Shown in pieces: positions 16,100-25,966 of a stretch of 64,000 nucleotides of DNA; the first letter of the stretch is position 1; each line of letters begins with the position of its first letter. The notes under the pieces were generated by a model. That model was not told the origin of the DNA. It saw only the letters and a list, made by a program, of their open reading frames with translations, and searched no databases. The stretch lies in contig CAWFLD010000002.1 in the NCBI GenBank assembly GCA_963816555.1, positions 372,001-436,000 on the forward strand. The letters run 5' to 3'. Source of the stretch: Lutibaculum sp963816555 (GTDB taxonomy: Bacteria; Pseudomonadota; Alphaproteobacteria; Rhizobiales; Tepidamorphaceae). Both the position numbers and the translations under genes were made by a program.

Positions 16100-17536
16100 T
16101 CAGCGGCGCCAGAACTCGGGGTCGAGCAGAAGGAGCATCGTGAAGAGCTCCAGCCGGCCGAGCAGCATCGCGAAGGACAGGAGCCACTTGGCGGAATCCG
16201 GCAGGCTGGCGAAGTTGCCGGACGGGCCGATGATCTCGCCGAGGCCGGGGCCGACATTGCCGATCGCGGTCGCCGCCCCGGACAGCGCCGTGAGGATGTC
16301 GAGGCCGGTGAGGGTCAAGAGCAAGGTGATGACGACGGTGCTCGCCACGTAGGTGGTGATGAAGAGCAGCACCGAGGGCGGCACGTCGTCGGGGATGCGC
16401 TGGCCGGCGTAGCGCAGCGGCATCAGCCGGTTGGGCCGGGCAAGGCGGCTCATGTGGGCGCGCAGCACGCGCCACAGGATCTGGAAGCGGTAGATCTTGA
16501 TCGCCCCCGTCGTCGACCCGGAGCAGCCGCCGATGAAGGTCAGCACGAAGAACACCCCGACCGCGGCCGACCCCCATTTCGTGTAGTCGCTGCTGGCGAA
16601 GCCGGTCGTGGTGACGATCGAGGCGACGTTGAAGGCGGCCAGCCGCAGCGCCTGGAGCGGCCGGATGTCGTGCGCGTGGGTGAGCCACAGCGCGAGCAGC
16701 ACCGAGACGATGGCGATCATCTGCAGGAAGGCGCGGACCTGCGGGTCGCGCCACAGCGCCATCTGCTCGCCCTTCATCGCCTTGATGTACGCCACGAAGG
16801 GCATCGCGCCGGCGATCATGAAGACCGTCGCGCTCCAGTGCAGAAGCGGCGAGGAGAAGTGCGCGAAGGAGGCGTCGTAGTTCGCGAAGCCGCCGGTCGA
16901 GAGGGTGCTCATGGAGTGGCACACCGCGTCGAACAGCGACATGCCGCCGATCTTGTACATGGCGGCGCACGCCACGGTCAGCGTCACGTAGGTGAGGCCG
17001 ATATACTGCACGAGCTGGACGGGCCGCGGGACGATCTTCTCGGAGCGGTCCGAGCTCTCGGTGTGGAAGAGCTGCATGCCGCCGACGCGCAGGAACGGCA
17101 GCACGATGATCGCCGTGACGACGATGCCGACGCCGCCGATCCACTGCAGCAGCGCCCGCCAGAACAGGAGCCCCGGCGGCAGGCTGTCGAGGCCGCTCAG
17201 GATCGTCGAGCCGGTCGTGGTGAAGCCGGAGACGGCCTCGAAGAACGCGTCGTCGTAGTTGAGGCCGAGCCCGAGAAAGGGGAGGGCGGAGAACGCCGAC
17301 AGCGAGACCCACACCGAGGTCGTCACGATGAAGGCCGTCTGCATGCGCAGCGCCTCCTCGACGGGGCGGCGCGCGGCGAGCGCGATCAGCGTGCCGAAGG
17401 ACCAGGTGACGAGGGCGCTGACCGCGAAGATCGACCAGTCGCGGTTGCCGACGAGCGCGTCGATGAGCGCCGGCACGAGCATGGTGACGCCAAGCCCGGC
17501 CAGCAGCAGCCCATTGACGTAGAAGATGATCGACAT
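16100..17536 (-). CDS. trkH: Trk-type potassium uptake protein TrkH
   Basis: Inner-membrane K+-translocating subunit of the Trk system, 478 residues. Four pore loops are visible: SGFTTTGSTIL (about 104), MSTLSTGGFANYD (about 229), ASIVTTTGFASSDY (about 315) and ATAIGNVGPGLGEI (about 430). Between them are the paired membrane helices of the superfamily, plus the GGCSGSTTGAIKIYR segment typical of TrkH. The regulatory partner TrkA is not in the window. The gene is transcribed alone toward the tRNA-like gene. Confidence 0.93.
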   Translation of the reverse strand: MSIIFYVNGLLLAGLGVTMLVPALIDALVGNRDWSIFAVSALVTWSFGTLIALAARRPVEEALRMQTAFIVTTSVWVSLSAFSALPFLGLGLNYDDAFFEAVSGFTTTGSTILSGLDSLPPGLLFWRALLQWIGGVGIVVTAIIVLPFLRVGGMQLFHTESSDRSEKIVPRPVQLVQYIGLTYVTLTVACAAMYKIGGMSLFDAVCHSMSTLSTGGFANYDASFAHFSSPLLHWSATVFMIAGAMPFVAYIKAMKGEQMALWRDPQVRAFLQMIAIVSVLLALWLTHAHDIRPLQALRLAAFNVASIVTTTGFASSDYTKWGSAAVGVFFVLTFIGGCSGSTTGAIKIYRFQILWRVLRAHMSRLARPNRLMPLRYAGQRIPDDVPPSVLLFITTYVASTVVITLLLTLTGLDILTALSGAATAIGNVGPGLGEIIGPSGNFASLPDSAKWLLSFAMLLGRLELFTMLLLLDPEFWRR

Positions 17537-17706
17537 CGCTGACCTCTCCGCGGGAAAGGTGCCTCTAGCACGGTCTCGTGGTGAGGTTGAACAGGCTTTG
17601 CATCACGCAAGCCTCGCTTGCACCGGAGCGTGGATCGTCCGGCGCGAGCGGGGTGGCCGATCTGCGGAAGACATTCGCGGGTGCTGCTCGTCGCCACCCG
17701 CTGGAC

Positions 17707-17898
17707 TTAGAAGTGGTCGAAGTCGTGGTCGGAAAACTGCGGCGTGCAGAGCTTCACGAAGGGGTCGTAGAGCGCCGTCGCCGGCCGCGGCTCGTCATCG
17801 TGCGCGCGCGGCTCCTCGCCATGCGCCACCTGATCTTCGCTCGCGGGCCTTTCGGCTTCTCTGGCGGGAAACGCCTTCATCCTGTCCATGCGCCGCAC
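17707..17898 (-). CDS. Possible small hypothetical protein
   Basis: A 63-residue reading frame, charged and Pro/Glu-rich in its first half, ending in ALYDPFVKLCTPQFSDHDFDHF, a rather non-random, aromatic C-terminus. It lies in the 444-base gap between trkH and the YqaA-like gene. I recognise no family. An overlapping frame on the other strand makes the call tentative. Confidence 0.3.
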   Translation of the reverse strand: MRRMDRMKAFPAREAERPASEDQVAHGEEPRAHDDEPRPATALYDPFVKLCTPQFSDHDFDHF

Positions 17899-17980
17899 TC
17901 TAGCGGCATCGGCCGCCCCGTGCTGTCGCAGGGCTGCAACAATGGCTGCCGGAGGCGCCCTGGGCCCGAGGCTGCGCGGT

Positions 17981-18415
17981 TCAGCCGCCCCGCCACCACA
18001 GGACGCCGCCGAGCACGACGAGGTAGCGGGCGACCTTGCCGATCGCGACGAGGACGAGGAAGGGCAGGAGCGGCACGCGCAGCGCGCCGGCGACCACGGT
18101 GAGCGGGTCGCCGACGATCGGCGCCCAGGCGAAGAGCAGCGACCACAGGCCGTAGCGCTCGAAGACGCGGACGGCGCGGTCGTAGCTGCGCTCGGAGACC
18201 GGCGACCACCGCGTGTCCTTCAGCCGCGACAGGAGTCGCCCGGCGATCCAGTTCGCGACCGAGCCGAGCACGTTGCCGAAGGAGGCTGCGGCGAGCAGCG
18301 ACCAGGTGCTCCAGCGCCCGGCGAGGACGAGCCCGGTCAGCATCGCTTCCGACGAGCCGGGCAGCAGGGTCGCGGCGAGGAAGGCCGAGAAGAAGAGGCC
18401 GAGAAGAGCCGTCAC
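17981..18415 (-). CDS. YqaA/DedA-like (VTT domain) inner-membrane protein
   Basis: A 144-residue membrane protein with about four hydrophobic helices. It shows the family features FLAATLLPGSSEAMLTGLVLAG near the N-terminus, GNVLGSVANWIAGR (re-entrant-loop glycine motif) and WAPIVGDPLTVVAGALR. Members of the wider DedA/VTT group are implicated in lipid flipping and membrane homeostasis; a precise role for this subgroup is not known. It ends 109 bases before dmeR but encodes no metal-site motif, so linkage to metal efflux is unproven. Confidence 0.8.
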   Translation of the reverse strand: MTALLGLFFSAFLAATLLPGSSEAMLTGLVLAGRWSTWSLLAAASFGNVLGSVANWIAGRLLSRLKDTRWSPVSERSYDRAVRVFERYGLWSLLFAWAPIVGDPLTVVAGALRVPLLPFLVLVAIGKVARYLVVLGGVLWWRGG

Positions 18416-18524
18416 CGCTCCGGCGTCCCCGACGAGATCCCCGGCTGCACCGGGCGGCCGTTCGGCCGCCGCCCCGGCGCCGTTCCGCGAGCCATCGGCC
18501 GCCGCCCCGTCCCGTCCGGGCCGC

Positions 18525-18845
18525 CTACAGGTACCGTGCGATCTTCTTGAAGTCCTCGATCCTGCGGCGGCGGTCGGCCGGCAGGGGGCCGACGGTCTCG
18601 TCGAGGCAGTGGTCGAGATGGTCGTGGATCAGGGTGCGCTTCGCCTGGCTGATCGCGGCCTCGACGGCGTGGAGCTGCTGGGCGATGTCGAGGCAGTCGC
18701 GCTCCTCCTCGATCATCGCGATGACGCCCTTCAGGTGCCCCGTCGCGCGCTTGAGGCGCAGCGTGATCGCCTTGTGCAACTCGTGCACGTGCGGCGCTTC
18801 CGCTGCGCCGGGAGCTTCCTCGGTCTTCGCGTCCGCGCCCGCCAT
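18525..18845 (-). CDS. dmeR: CsoR/RcnR-family metal-sensing repressor, DmeR-like
   Basis: A 106-residue all-helical repressor of the CsoR/RcnR/FrmR family. It has the HELHKAITLRLKRATGHLKG helix near residues 21-40 and metal-site candidates HVHELH, the Cys in ERDCLDIA, and HDHLDHCLDE, a Cys plus His set as in the Ni/Co-sensing RcnR branch. The start at 18845 (MAGADAKTEE) is preferred over the longer frame, which reads through the promoter. It is divergent from a His-rich cation-diffusion transporter, the dmeR-dmeF arrangement known from Rhizobium, so Ni(II)/Co(II) is the likely signal. Confidence 0.85.
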   Translation of the reverse strand: MAGADAKTEEAPGAAEAPHVHELHKAITLRLKRATGHLKGVIAMIEEERDCLDIAQQLHAVEAAISQAKRTLIHDHLDHCLDETVGPLPADRRRRIEDFKKIARYL

Positions 18846-18959
18846 GAATGCCGCCTCGCTCTCGTGTCCAGGTCCTGCCCCGCCCCGGGAGGCGGGGCGA
18901 GCACGCGCTGCCCGAGGCCACTCTTTACAAGGTTCGCCGACTGCGCAAGTGTCGCGATA

Positions 18960-18976
18960 TCCCCTCCAGGGGGATG
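18960..18976. promoter_or_regulatory. Candidate DmeR operator between dmeR and dmeF
   Basis: ATCCCC-TCCAG-GGGGAT, an inverted repeat with C/G tracts, sits in the divergent promoter region. G-tract palindromes of this type are the recognised sites of the CsoR/RcnR family. Its central location suits repression of both genes. Confidence 0.6.
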
Positions 18977-19056
18977 GCATCGAGCAGGCGCCGCCACTCA
19001 CGGGCTGGAGGGCGAGCCTGCCGGGGACTGCGACCGCCGCGGGAGGAGAAGGAAGC

Positions 19057-20095
19057 GTGCTGAAGTCAGTGCTGGCCTGGGCCGGGTTCGCGCAGGACAA
19101 GGGGTTCCGGTACGGGGGCGACGAGGATCATCCCCACGGCGGCGGACACGGGCATTCCCATGGCACGGGCACGGGCAGGCCATTCGCACGGCGACGGCGA
19201 GGAACATGGCCACACGCACGGCGTGGTCGACCCGACGATCGCCTCGACGCGCGAGGGCCTGTGGGCGATCAAGTGGTCGTTCCTCATCCTGATGGCGACG
19301 ACGCTCCTGCAGGTCGTCCTCGTCTACCTCACGGGCAGCGTCGCGCTGCTTGCCGACACGGTGCACAATTTCGGCGACGCCTCGACGGCGATCCCGCTCG
19401 GCATCGCCTTCCTCTTCGCCCGCAGGCCCGCGACGCGGCGGTTCAATTTCGGCCTCAACCGGGTCGAGGATCTCGCCGGCGCGGTCGTCGTGGGGCTCAT
19501 CCTCTTCAGCGCCCTCTATGCGGGCTACGAGTCGATCATGCGCTTCATCGAGCCGCGCGAGGTGCACATGGTCGGCGCGCTCATCGCCGCCGGGATCATC
19601 GGCTTCATCGGCAACGAGGCGGTGGCGATCTTCCGCATCCGGGTCGGCCGGAGGATCAACAGCGCCGCGCTCGTCGCCGACGGCTACCATGCGAGGGTCG
19701 ACGGCTTCGGCAGCCTCGCCGTGGTTCTCGGCGCGCTCGGCGTCTGGCTCGGCTTCCCGCTCGCCGACCCGATCGTCGGCCTGATCATCACCTTCATGAT
19801 CTTCGGCATCGTCTGGCAGACCGCCCGCGCCGTCTTCACCCGCATGCTCGACGGCATCGAGCCCGAGGTGCTGGAGGAGATCGAGCATGTGGCCTCGCAC
19901 GTGCCGGGCGTCGTGAAGGTGACGGGCGTCCGGGCGCGCTGGCTCGGCCACCGGCTGCGCGCCGAGGTCGACCTCGCCGTCGACGGCAGCCTGCCGGTCA
20001 GCGCGGCCGACGGGATCGCCGAGCGGTTCGAGGCGGAGCTGAAGCACCACCTCGCGCCGCTGCAGGCAGCCCAGATCCGCATCCGGCCGGCATAG
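19057..20095 (+). pseudogene. dmeF: Cation diffusion facilitator, DmeF-like metal exporter (one frameshift near 19180)
   Basis: Inner-membrane divalent-metal/proton antiporter of the CDF family, about 345 residues read-through. Start GTG 19057 follows GGGAGGAGAAGG. The N-terminal His-rich tail (HPHGGGHGHSHGTGTG) continues in the next frame as GHSHGDGEEHGHTHG, so one extra base near 19180 splits the gene; a shorter downstream frame begins at 19160. The transmembrane part has VALLADTVHNFGDAS and DGYHARVDGFGS, in which the paired Asp/His metal site is seen (HNFGD and HARVD), then a cytoplasmic ferredoxin-like domain. Conservation on both sides says sequencing error. The double His-rich loop and neighbouring dmeR suggest nickel/cobalt export. 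Confidence 0.85.
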
Positions 20096-20109
20096 GCGGT
20101 CCGGCTTCC

Positions 20110-20126
20110 GGGGCGTCCGACGCCCC
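20110..20126. terminator. Shared terminator between convergent dmeF and lysR
   Basis: GGGGCGT-CCG-ACGCCCC, a perfect seven-pair hairpin exactly in the 32-base gap between the two convergent stops. It probably serves both directions. Confidence 0.65.
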
Positions 20127-20127
20127 G

Positions 20128-21039
20128 CTAGCGCGCTTCCGACTGGCGAAGCAGCCAGTCCCGCACCTCCAGCGCCATCGGCGGAAGGTCTTCGGCGTTG
20201 CGCCACACGACGCAGAAGGCGCGGCCCGTCGCCAGGCTGTGCGTGCCGAGGCGCACGAGGAGGCCGGTCTCCACCAGCCGGCTCGTCAGGTGGTGCCAGC
20301 CGAGCGCGACGCCCTGGCCCTCCATCACCGCCTGGATGACGAGCGCGTAGTCGTTGATGACGAGCCCGCGCGGGGCGCCGGGCACCGCGACGCCGGCGCT
20401 TGCGAACCAGTCGGCCCAGTCCGCCGCGGGCCGGTAGGGCTCCTCGAGGTGGATCAGCCTGTGCCGGAGAAGGTCCCCGGGTCCCTCCGGGCGGCCGTTG
20501 GCCTTGAGGTAGGCCGGGCTCGCCACCGCATATATCTCCTCCGCCGCGAAGGGCGCGGCGGCGCAGTCCGGCCAGTCCGCCGGCGTGCCGCCGCGGATGC
20601 CGAGCTGGATGCGCTCCGTGCCGAGGTCGAGGTCGCGGTCGGAGGTCTGGATCCTCAGGTCGACGCCCGGCAGGTCGTCGCGCAGCCGCTGCAGGCGCGG
20701 CGTCATCCACAGCGAGGCGAAGGCGGTGGAGGCGGCCAGCGTCACGTGGCCTCCCTCCGCCTGCGCGCGCAGGTCCTCCGCCGAGCGGCGGATCTGCGAC
20801 AGCGCCTGCGTCACGTCGGCGAAGAACCGCGCGCCGGCGTCCGTCAGCACCACCTTGCGGTGCGCCCGCCGGAACAGGGGCACGCCGAGCTGACGCTCCA
20901 GCCCGGCTATGGCGTAGGACACGGCGGCCTGGCTCATGCCGAGCTCGCGGCCCGCCGCCGTGAAGCCGCCCAGGCGGCCGGCCGCCTCGAAGACGATCAG
21001 GGCGCCGGCGGACGGCAGGAGGCGACGCAGGTTGTCCAT
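20128..21039 (-). CDS. LysR-family regulator (GcvA-like)
   Basis: A 303-residue transcriptional regulator. The winged helix-turn-helix lies at about residues 8-65 (FTAAGRELGMSQAAVSYAIA, then LGVPLFRRAHRKVVLTDAG), followed by the periplasmic-binding-like effector domain. The style of the DNA-binding domain and the WFASAG/VAVPG effector region resemble the GcvA branch. It is divergent, with a 95-base gap, from the MttB-family gene, and so is the probable activator of the methyltransferase, flavoprotein and importer genes at 21135-28041. Confidence 0.88.
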   Translation of the reverse strand: MDNLRRLLPSAGALIVFEAAGRLGGFTAAGRELGMSQAAVSYAIAGLERQLGVPLFRRAHRKVVLTDAGARFFADVTQALSQIRRSAEDLRAQAEGGHVTLAASTAFASLWMTPRLQRLRDDLPGVDLRIQTSDRDLDLGTERIQLGIRGGTPADWPDCAAAPFAAEEIYAVASPAYLKANGRPEGPGDLLRHRLIHLEEPYRPAADWADWFASAGVAVPGAPRGLVINDYALVIQAVMEGQGVALGWHHLTSRLVETGLLVRLGTHSLATGRAFCVVWRNAEDLPPMALEVRDWLLRQSEAR

Positions 21040-21134
21040 AAGCCCAGCCTATCGAAACGATGAAGATTTTCCAGCGTCACGAGGCCGTTTGGCCCGGCTA
21101 GTATCGGTCCCCGGCAGCATCAGGGAGGCCCGCC

Positions 21135-22694
21135 ATGTCGGTTCAGGAGACGATCGCCGAGCCCGCCGCGAGGCCGCGCCGCGGCGGCGGACGCGCCGGG
21201 CGGCAGGAGGCGCGGGCGTCGACGGCCAGGGGCCTCGGCCGACCCTACATCGTCCGCGGCATCCCGACCTTCGACCCGCTGTCGGAGGAGGGGCTGCTGC
21301 GCATCGAGGCGGCCGCCGACGCGATCCTCGCTGAGACCGGCATCGAGTTTCGCGACGATCCCGAGGCGCTCGACCTGTGGCGCGCGGCCGGGGCGGAGCT
21401 CGACGGCGTGCGGGTGCGCTTTCCCAAGGGCATGCTGCGCGAGATCCTGAAGGCCGCGCCCCCCGCTTTCGACCAGCTCGCGCGCAACCCGGCGAACACC
21501 GTCAGGATCGGCGGGCAGGGCGTCGTCTTCGCGCCGGCCTACGGCTCGCCCTTCGTGATGGACCTCGACCGGGGCCGGCGCTACGGCGAGATCGAGGACT
21601 TCCGCAACTTCGTCAGGCTCGCCCAGTCGTCGCCGTGGCTGCACCATTCCGGCGGCACGATCTGCGAGCCGGTCGACCTGCCCGTCGAGACGCGGCACCT
21701 CGACATGGTGCACGCCCATATCCGCTATTCCGACCGGCCCTTCATGGGCTCGGTCACGGCGCAATCCCGGGCGGAGGATTCGATCGAGCTCTGCCGCGTC
21801 CTGTTCGGCGCCGACGTGGTGGAGCGGAACTGCGTCATCCTCGGCAACGTCAACGTCAACTCGCCGCTCGTCTGGGACGGGATGGCGACGCGAGTGATGC
21901 GCGCCTATGCCCGCGCCAACCAGGCGGCCGTCGTGGTGCCGTTCATCCTCGGTGGCGCGATGGGGCCGGTGACGACGGCCGGCGCCATCGCCCAGGCGCT
22001 CGCGGAGACGATGGCCGGCTGCGCGCTGACCCAGCTCGAGCGGCCGGGGGCGCCCGTGATCTTCGGCAACTTCCTGTCGTCGATGTCGCTGAGGTCCGGC
22101 TCGCCGACCTTCGGCACGCCGGAGCCGGCGGTCGGCTCGCTGGTCGTCGGCCAGCTGGCCCGGCGGCTGAACCTGCCGCTCAGATGCGCCGGCAACTTCA
22201 CGACCTCGAAGCTGCCCGACGCGCAGGCGATGACGGAGGGCACGATGTCGATGCTCTCGGCGATCCAGTGCGGCGCGAACTTCATCCTGCACTCCGCCGG
22301 CTTCCTCGACGGGCTCCTGTCGATGTCCTACGAGAAGTTCATGCTCGACGCGGATCTGTGCGGGGCCCTCCACACCTATCTCGACGGCGTGTCGGTCGAC
22401 GACGACGCGCTCGCCCTCGATGCCTATGACGAGGTCGCGCCGGGCGGGCATTTCCTCGGCTGCGCCCACACGCTGAGGAACTACCAGACCGCCTTCTGGG
22501 ACAGCCGGACCGCCGACAACGATCCCTTCGAGACGTGGAGCGAGAACGGGTCGGAGGATGCGGCGAGCCGGGCGAACCGGCTCTGGAAGAAGACGCTCGC
22601 GGAGTACGAGGCGCCGCCGCTCGACGCCGGCACGGCCGAGGCGCTCGACGACTTCATCGCCCGGCGCAAGCGCGAGATCGGCACGGGAGCCTGA
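21135..22694 (+). CDS. MttB-superfamily methyltransferase (non-pyrrolysine)
   Basis: A 519-residue TIM-barrel protein of the trimethylamine/glycine-betaine methyltransferase (MttB/MtgB) superfamily, whose members pass a methyl group from a quaternary or tertiary amine to a corrinoid protein. Family segments include IEAAADAILAETGIEF, FAPAYGSPFVMDLDRGRRYG, CVILGNVNVNSPLVWDG, GGAMGPVTTAGAIAQ and APGGHFLGCAHTLRNYQTAF near the C-terminus. There is no in-frame amber codon, so it belongs to the Pyl-lacking betaine-type group. No corrinoid-protein or methylcorrinoid:THF transferase gene is nearby. It is coupled to the next gene, a flavin demethylase-like enzyme. Confidence 0.85.
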   Translation: MSVQETIAEPAARPRRGGGRAGRQEARASTARGLGRPYIVRGIPTFDPLSEEGLLRIEAAADAILAETGIEFRDDPEALDLWRAAGAELDGVRVRFPKGMLREILKAAPPAFDQLARNPANTVRIGGQGVVFAPAYGSPFVMDLDRGRRYGEIEDFRNFVRLAQSSPWLHHSGGTICEPVDLPVETRHLDMVHAHIRYSDRPFMGSVTAQSRAEDSIELCRVLFGADVVERNCVILGNVNVNSPLVWDGMATRVMRAYARANQAAVVVPFILGGAMGPVTTAGAIAQALAETMAGCALTQLERPGAPVIFGNFLSSMSLRSGSPTFGTPEPAVGSLVVGQLARRLNLPLRCAGNFTTSKLPDAQAMTEGTMSMLSAIQCGANFILHSAGFLDGLLSMSYEKFMLDADLCGALHTYLDGVSVDDDALALDAYDEVAPGGHFLGCAHTLRNYQTAFWDSRTADNDPFETWSENGSEDAASRANRLWKKTLAEYEAPPLDAGTAEALDDFIARRKREIGTGA

Positions 22695-22698
22695 CGTC

Positions 22699-24742
22699 TT
22701 GACGAACGACCCGCTGCTCCAGCCCTACCGCCTGAAGCACCTCGATGCTGAAGAACCGGATCATGTCGACGGCGCACGAGCCGGCCTATTCGGAAGACGG
22801 GATGCCGAAGGCGCGCTACCGGCTCTACCACGAGGAGAAGGCGAAGGGCGGCATCGCGCTGACGATGACCGCCGGCTCCGCGATCGTCTCGCCCGACAGC
22901 CCCGCCGCCTTCGGCAACCTGCACGCCTATGACGACGAGATCGTCGGGTGGATGCGCGACCTGACCGACGCATGCCACGCGCACGGCGCGGCGGTGATGA
23001 TCCAGCTCACCCATCTCGGCCGGCGCACGGGCTGGAGCAAGTCGCACTGGCTGCCGGTGCTCGCCCCTTCGCCGGTCCGCGAGGCGGCCCACCGGGCCTT
23101 CCCGAAGGAGGCCGAGGCCTGGGACCTCGACCGCATCGTCGGGGACTACGCCGCCGCGGCGCAGCGCATGCAGGCGGCGGGCCTCGACGGCATCGAGCTC
23201 GAGGCCTACGGCCACCTGATGGACGGCTTCTGGTCGCCCGCCACCAACCATCGGACGGACGAGTACAACGGCTCGCTCGACAACCGGCTGCGCTTCACCT
23301 GGCGGGTCATCGACGCGATCCGCGACGCGGTGGGCGAGGACTTCATCGTCGGCATCCGCATGGTCGCCGACGAGGACTGGGAGAAGGGCCTCTCCCGCGA
23401 GGAGGGCGTCGAGATCGCGCGGCGCATCGCGGCCTCGCGCAAGTTCGACTTCCTCAACCTGATCCGCGGCCACATCGACACGGACGCGGCGCTGACGGAC
23501 GTCATCCCGATCCAGGGCATGCGCTCGGCGCCCCATCTCGACTTCGCCGGCGAGGTTCGGGCGGAGACGAAGTTCCCCGTCTTCCACGCCTCGCGCATCT
23601 CCGACGTCGCCACCGCCCGCCACGCCGTGGCGGAAGGCAAGCTCGACATGGTCGGCATGACCCGCGCCCACATCGCCGATCCGCACATCGTCGCGAAGGT
23701 GACGGCGGGGGAGGAGCACCGCATCCGCCCCTGCGTCGGCGCGACCTACTGCCTCGACCGCATCTACGAGGGCGGCGAGGCGCTGTGCATCCACAACGCC
23801 GCGACGGGCCGCGAGGCGCAGATCCCGCACGTGATCCGCCCCACCGACGGCCCGAGGCGGCGCGCGGTCGTCGTCGGTGCCGGGCCCGCCGGCCTAGAGG
23901 CGGCGCGGGTCGCGGCCGAGCGCGGTCACGCCGTCACCGTGCTCGAGGCGGCGCCGCAGCCGGGCGGCCAGGTGCGCCTCATGGCGCAGAACCCGCGGCG
24001 GCGCGAGATGATCGGCATCGTCGACTGGCGCCTGTCGGAGCTCGAGCGGCTCGGCGTCGAGATCCGGACCGGCCTCTACGCGGAAGAGGACGACGTGCTG
24101 GCGCTCGACCCGGAGGTGGTGGTGGTCGCGACGGGCGGCATGCCGCAGCGCCCGCCGCTCGAGGCCGGCGAAGACCTGGTGGCGTCGAGCTGGGAGGTGA
24201 TCTCGGGCGAGATCCGGCCGCAGGGCAGGGTGCTCGTCTACGACGACAATGGCGGCCATCCCGCCATGAGCGCGGCCGAGATCCTGGCGCGCGCGGGCTG
24301 CACGCTGGAGCTCGTCTCGCCGGAGCGGATGTTCGCGCCCGACGTCGGCGGCATGAACCTCGTGCCCTACATGCGCGCCTTCCAGGAGAACGGCGTGACC
24401 CTCACCATCGGCACCCGGCTCGTCTCGGTCCGGCGGGAGGGCAACGCGCTGATCGCCGTGCTCGGCTCGGACTACGCAGGGAGCTGGCGGGCGGAGCGCG
24501 CGGTCGATCACGTCGTCGTGGAGCACGGCACCGCGCCGCTCGACGAGCTCTACCACGCGCTCAAGCCGCGCTCGCGCAACGGCGGAGAGGTCGACTACGC
24601 CGCGCTGATCGCCGGCCGCTCGCCGTTTCCCGCGCCGAACGGCCGGGCGGGCTTCCTGCTCTACCGCATCGGCGACGCCGTCGCCTCGCGCAACGTGCAT
24701 GCCGGCATCTACGACGCCGTCCGGTACGGCCTTGCCTGGTAG
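22699..24742 (+). pseudogene. NADH:flavin oxidoreductase, N-methylproline-demethylase/TMADH-like (frameshift near 22742)
   Basis: Cytoplasmic FMN/FAD/iron-sulfur oxidoreductase, about 680 residues. Residues up to about 340 form an Old-Yellow-Enzyme barrel (IELEAYGHLMDGFWSPATN, KLDMVGMTRAHIADPHIV). The cluster ligands follow in RPCVGATYCLDRIYEGGEAL plus the next Cys. Then comes a FAD/NAD-binding half with VVVGAGPAGLEAARVAAERG. The conserved N-terminus NDPLLQPYRLKHL lies in another frame from a TTG at 22699, joined by removing one base near 22742; an uninterrupted shorter frame starts at 22745. The cluster spacing resembles stachydrine/N-methylproline demethylases. With the MttB-like gene before it and an importer after it, oxidative N-demethylation is the likely job. 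Confidence 0.8.
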
Positions 24743-24907
24743 GGCCGTCGCGGATCGCGGGCTGCGGCCGGCGAAACGCGGCGAGGCGAACGCGATCTTG
24801 CGGCGCTCGGTGCGAATTCCATTGCGAAGCCGCGTGGCCTCGGCAACGATCCGGGTGCGGGAGGGGCGCCCGCGACGGCGCCCGCCAGAGGGAAGTCAAG
24901 GGAGCGG

Positions 24908-25957
24908 ATGATGAGGATACGGACGAAGCTGCTCGCGGCCGCGGGGCTTGCGTTCCTGGCAGGCACGGGCTTCGCGTCGGCGGAGCAGGTGACGGTGACC
25001 TCGTGGGGCGGCGCCTATCAGGACGCGCAGCGGCAGGTCTATTTCGAGCCCTTCGAGAAGGCGACCGGCATCGACCTCGTCGAGGAGAGCTGGGACGGCG
25101 GCATCGGCGTGCTGCGCGCCCAGGTCGAGGGCGGCAACGCCACCTGGGACGTGGTGCAGGTCGAATCGGAGGAGCTGCAGCTCGGCTGCGACGAGGGCCT
25201 GTTCGAGGAGCTCGACTGGGACAAGATCGGCGGCAAGGACCGGTACATCGAGTCCGCCGTCAGCCCCTGCGGCGTCGGCGCGATCGTCTACAACTTCGTG
25301 ATGGGCTACGACAAGGACCGCATCGGCGACAAGCCGTCCGGCTGGGCCGACTTCTTCGACCTGAAGAAGTATCCCGGCAAGCGCGGCCTGCGGAACGGCC
25401 CCAAGACCAACCTCGAGATCGCGCTGATGGCCGACGGCGTGCCGCCGGAGAAGGTCTACGACGTGCTCTCGACGGACGAGGGCGTCGACCGCGCCTTCAA
25501 GAAGCTCGACGAGATCAAGTCGCAGCTCGTGTTCTGGGAAGCCGGCGCGCAGCCGCCGCAGCTCCTCGCCTCGGGCGAGGTGGCGCTGACGTCGGTCTAT
25601 AACGGCCGCATCGACGCCGCCAACAAGAACGACAACCGCCACTTCGGCATCGTCTGGGACCAGAGCCTCTACACGCTCGACTCCTGGGTGATCCTCAAGG
25701 GCTCCGACCACATGGACGCGGCCTACAAGTTCCTCGACTTCGTCGGCGAGGCGGACAACCAGGCGAAGCTGCCCATGGCGATCGCCTATGGCGTGACCAA
25801 CAAGGACGCCTCCAAGCAGATCCCGAAGGAGCGCCTGGCCGACCTGCCGACGGCCGACGAGAACATGAAGAACGCCCTGCACATCTCCGACGAGTTCTGG
25901 CTCGAGAACATCGACGAGCTGACGGAGCGTTGGGGCCGCTGGGCCGCCTCGAACTGA
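24908..25957 (+). CDS. ABC importer periplasmic solute-binding protein (PotD/PotF-like)
   Basis: Polyamine-type periplasmic receptor of 349 residues. A signal peptide ends near FASAEQ (about 25), then TSWGGAYQDAQRQVYFEPFE opens the two-lobe fold, followed by the hinge motif AIVYNFVMGYDKDRIGDKPSGWADFF and the LFWEAGAQPPQLLASGE region. Start ATG 24908 (or the adjacent 24911) follows GGAG. It heads a PotD-PotB-PotC set directly downstream of a probable amine-demethylating pair, so the ligand may be a methylated amine or betaine rather than a polyamine. Confidence 0.88.
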   Translation: MMRIRTKLLAAAGLAFLAGTGFASAEQVTVTSWGGAYQDAQRQVYFEPFEKATGIDLVEESWDGGIGVLRAQVEGGNATWDVVQVESEELQLGCDEGLFEELDWDKIGGKDRYIESAVSPCGVGAIVYNFVMGYDKDRIGDKPSGWADFFDLKKYPGKRGLRNGPKTNLEIALMADGVPPEKVYDVLSTDEGVDRAFKKLDEIKSQLVFWEAGAQPPQLLASGEVALTSVYNGRIDAANKNDNRHFGIVWDQSLYTLDSWVILKGSDHMDAAYKFLDFVGEADNQAKLPMAIAYGVTNKDASKQIPKERLADLPTADENMKNALHISDEFWLENIDELTERWGRWAASN

Positions 25958-25966
25958 CGATCCGGA

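Noticed and set aside
15875..16100. Genomic-island attachment site at the tRNA-like gene
   Set aside because: No integrase, direct repeat of the tRNA 3' end, or change in gene content flanks it within the window.
21135..22694. Pyrrolysine-encoding MttB
   Set aside because: No in-frame amber codon occurs; the protein belongs to the Pyl-lacking branch.
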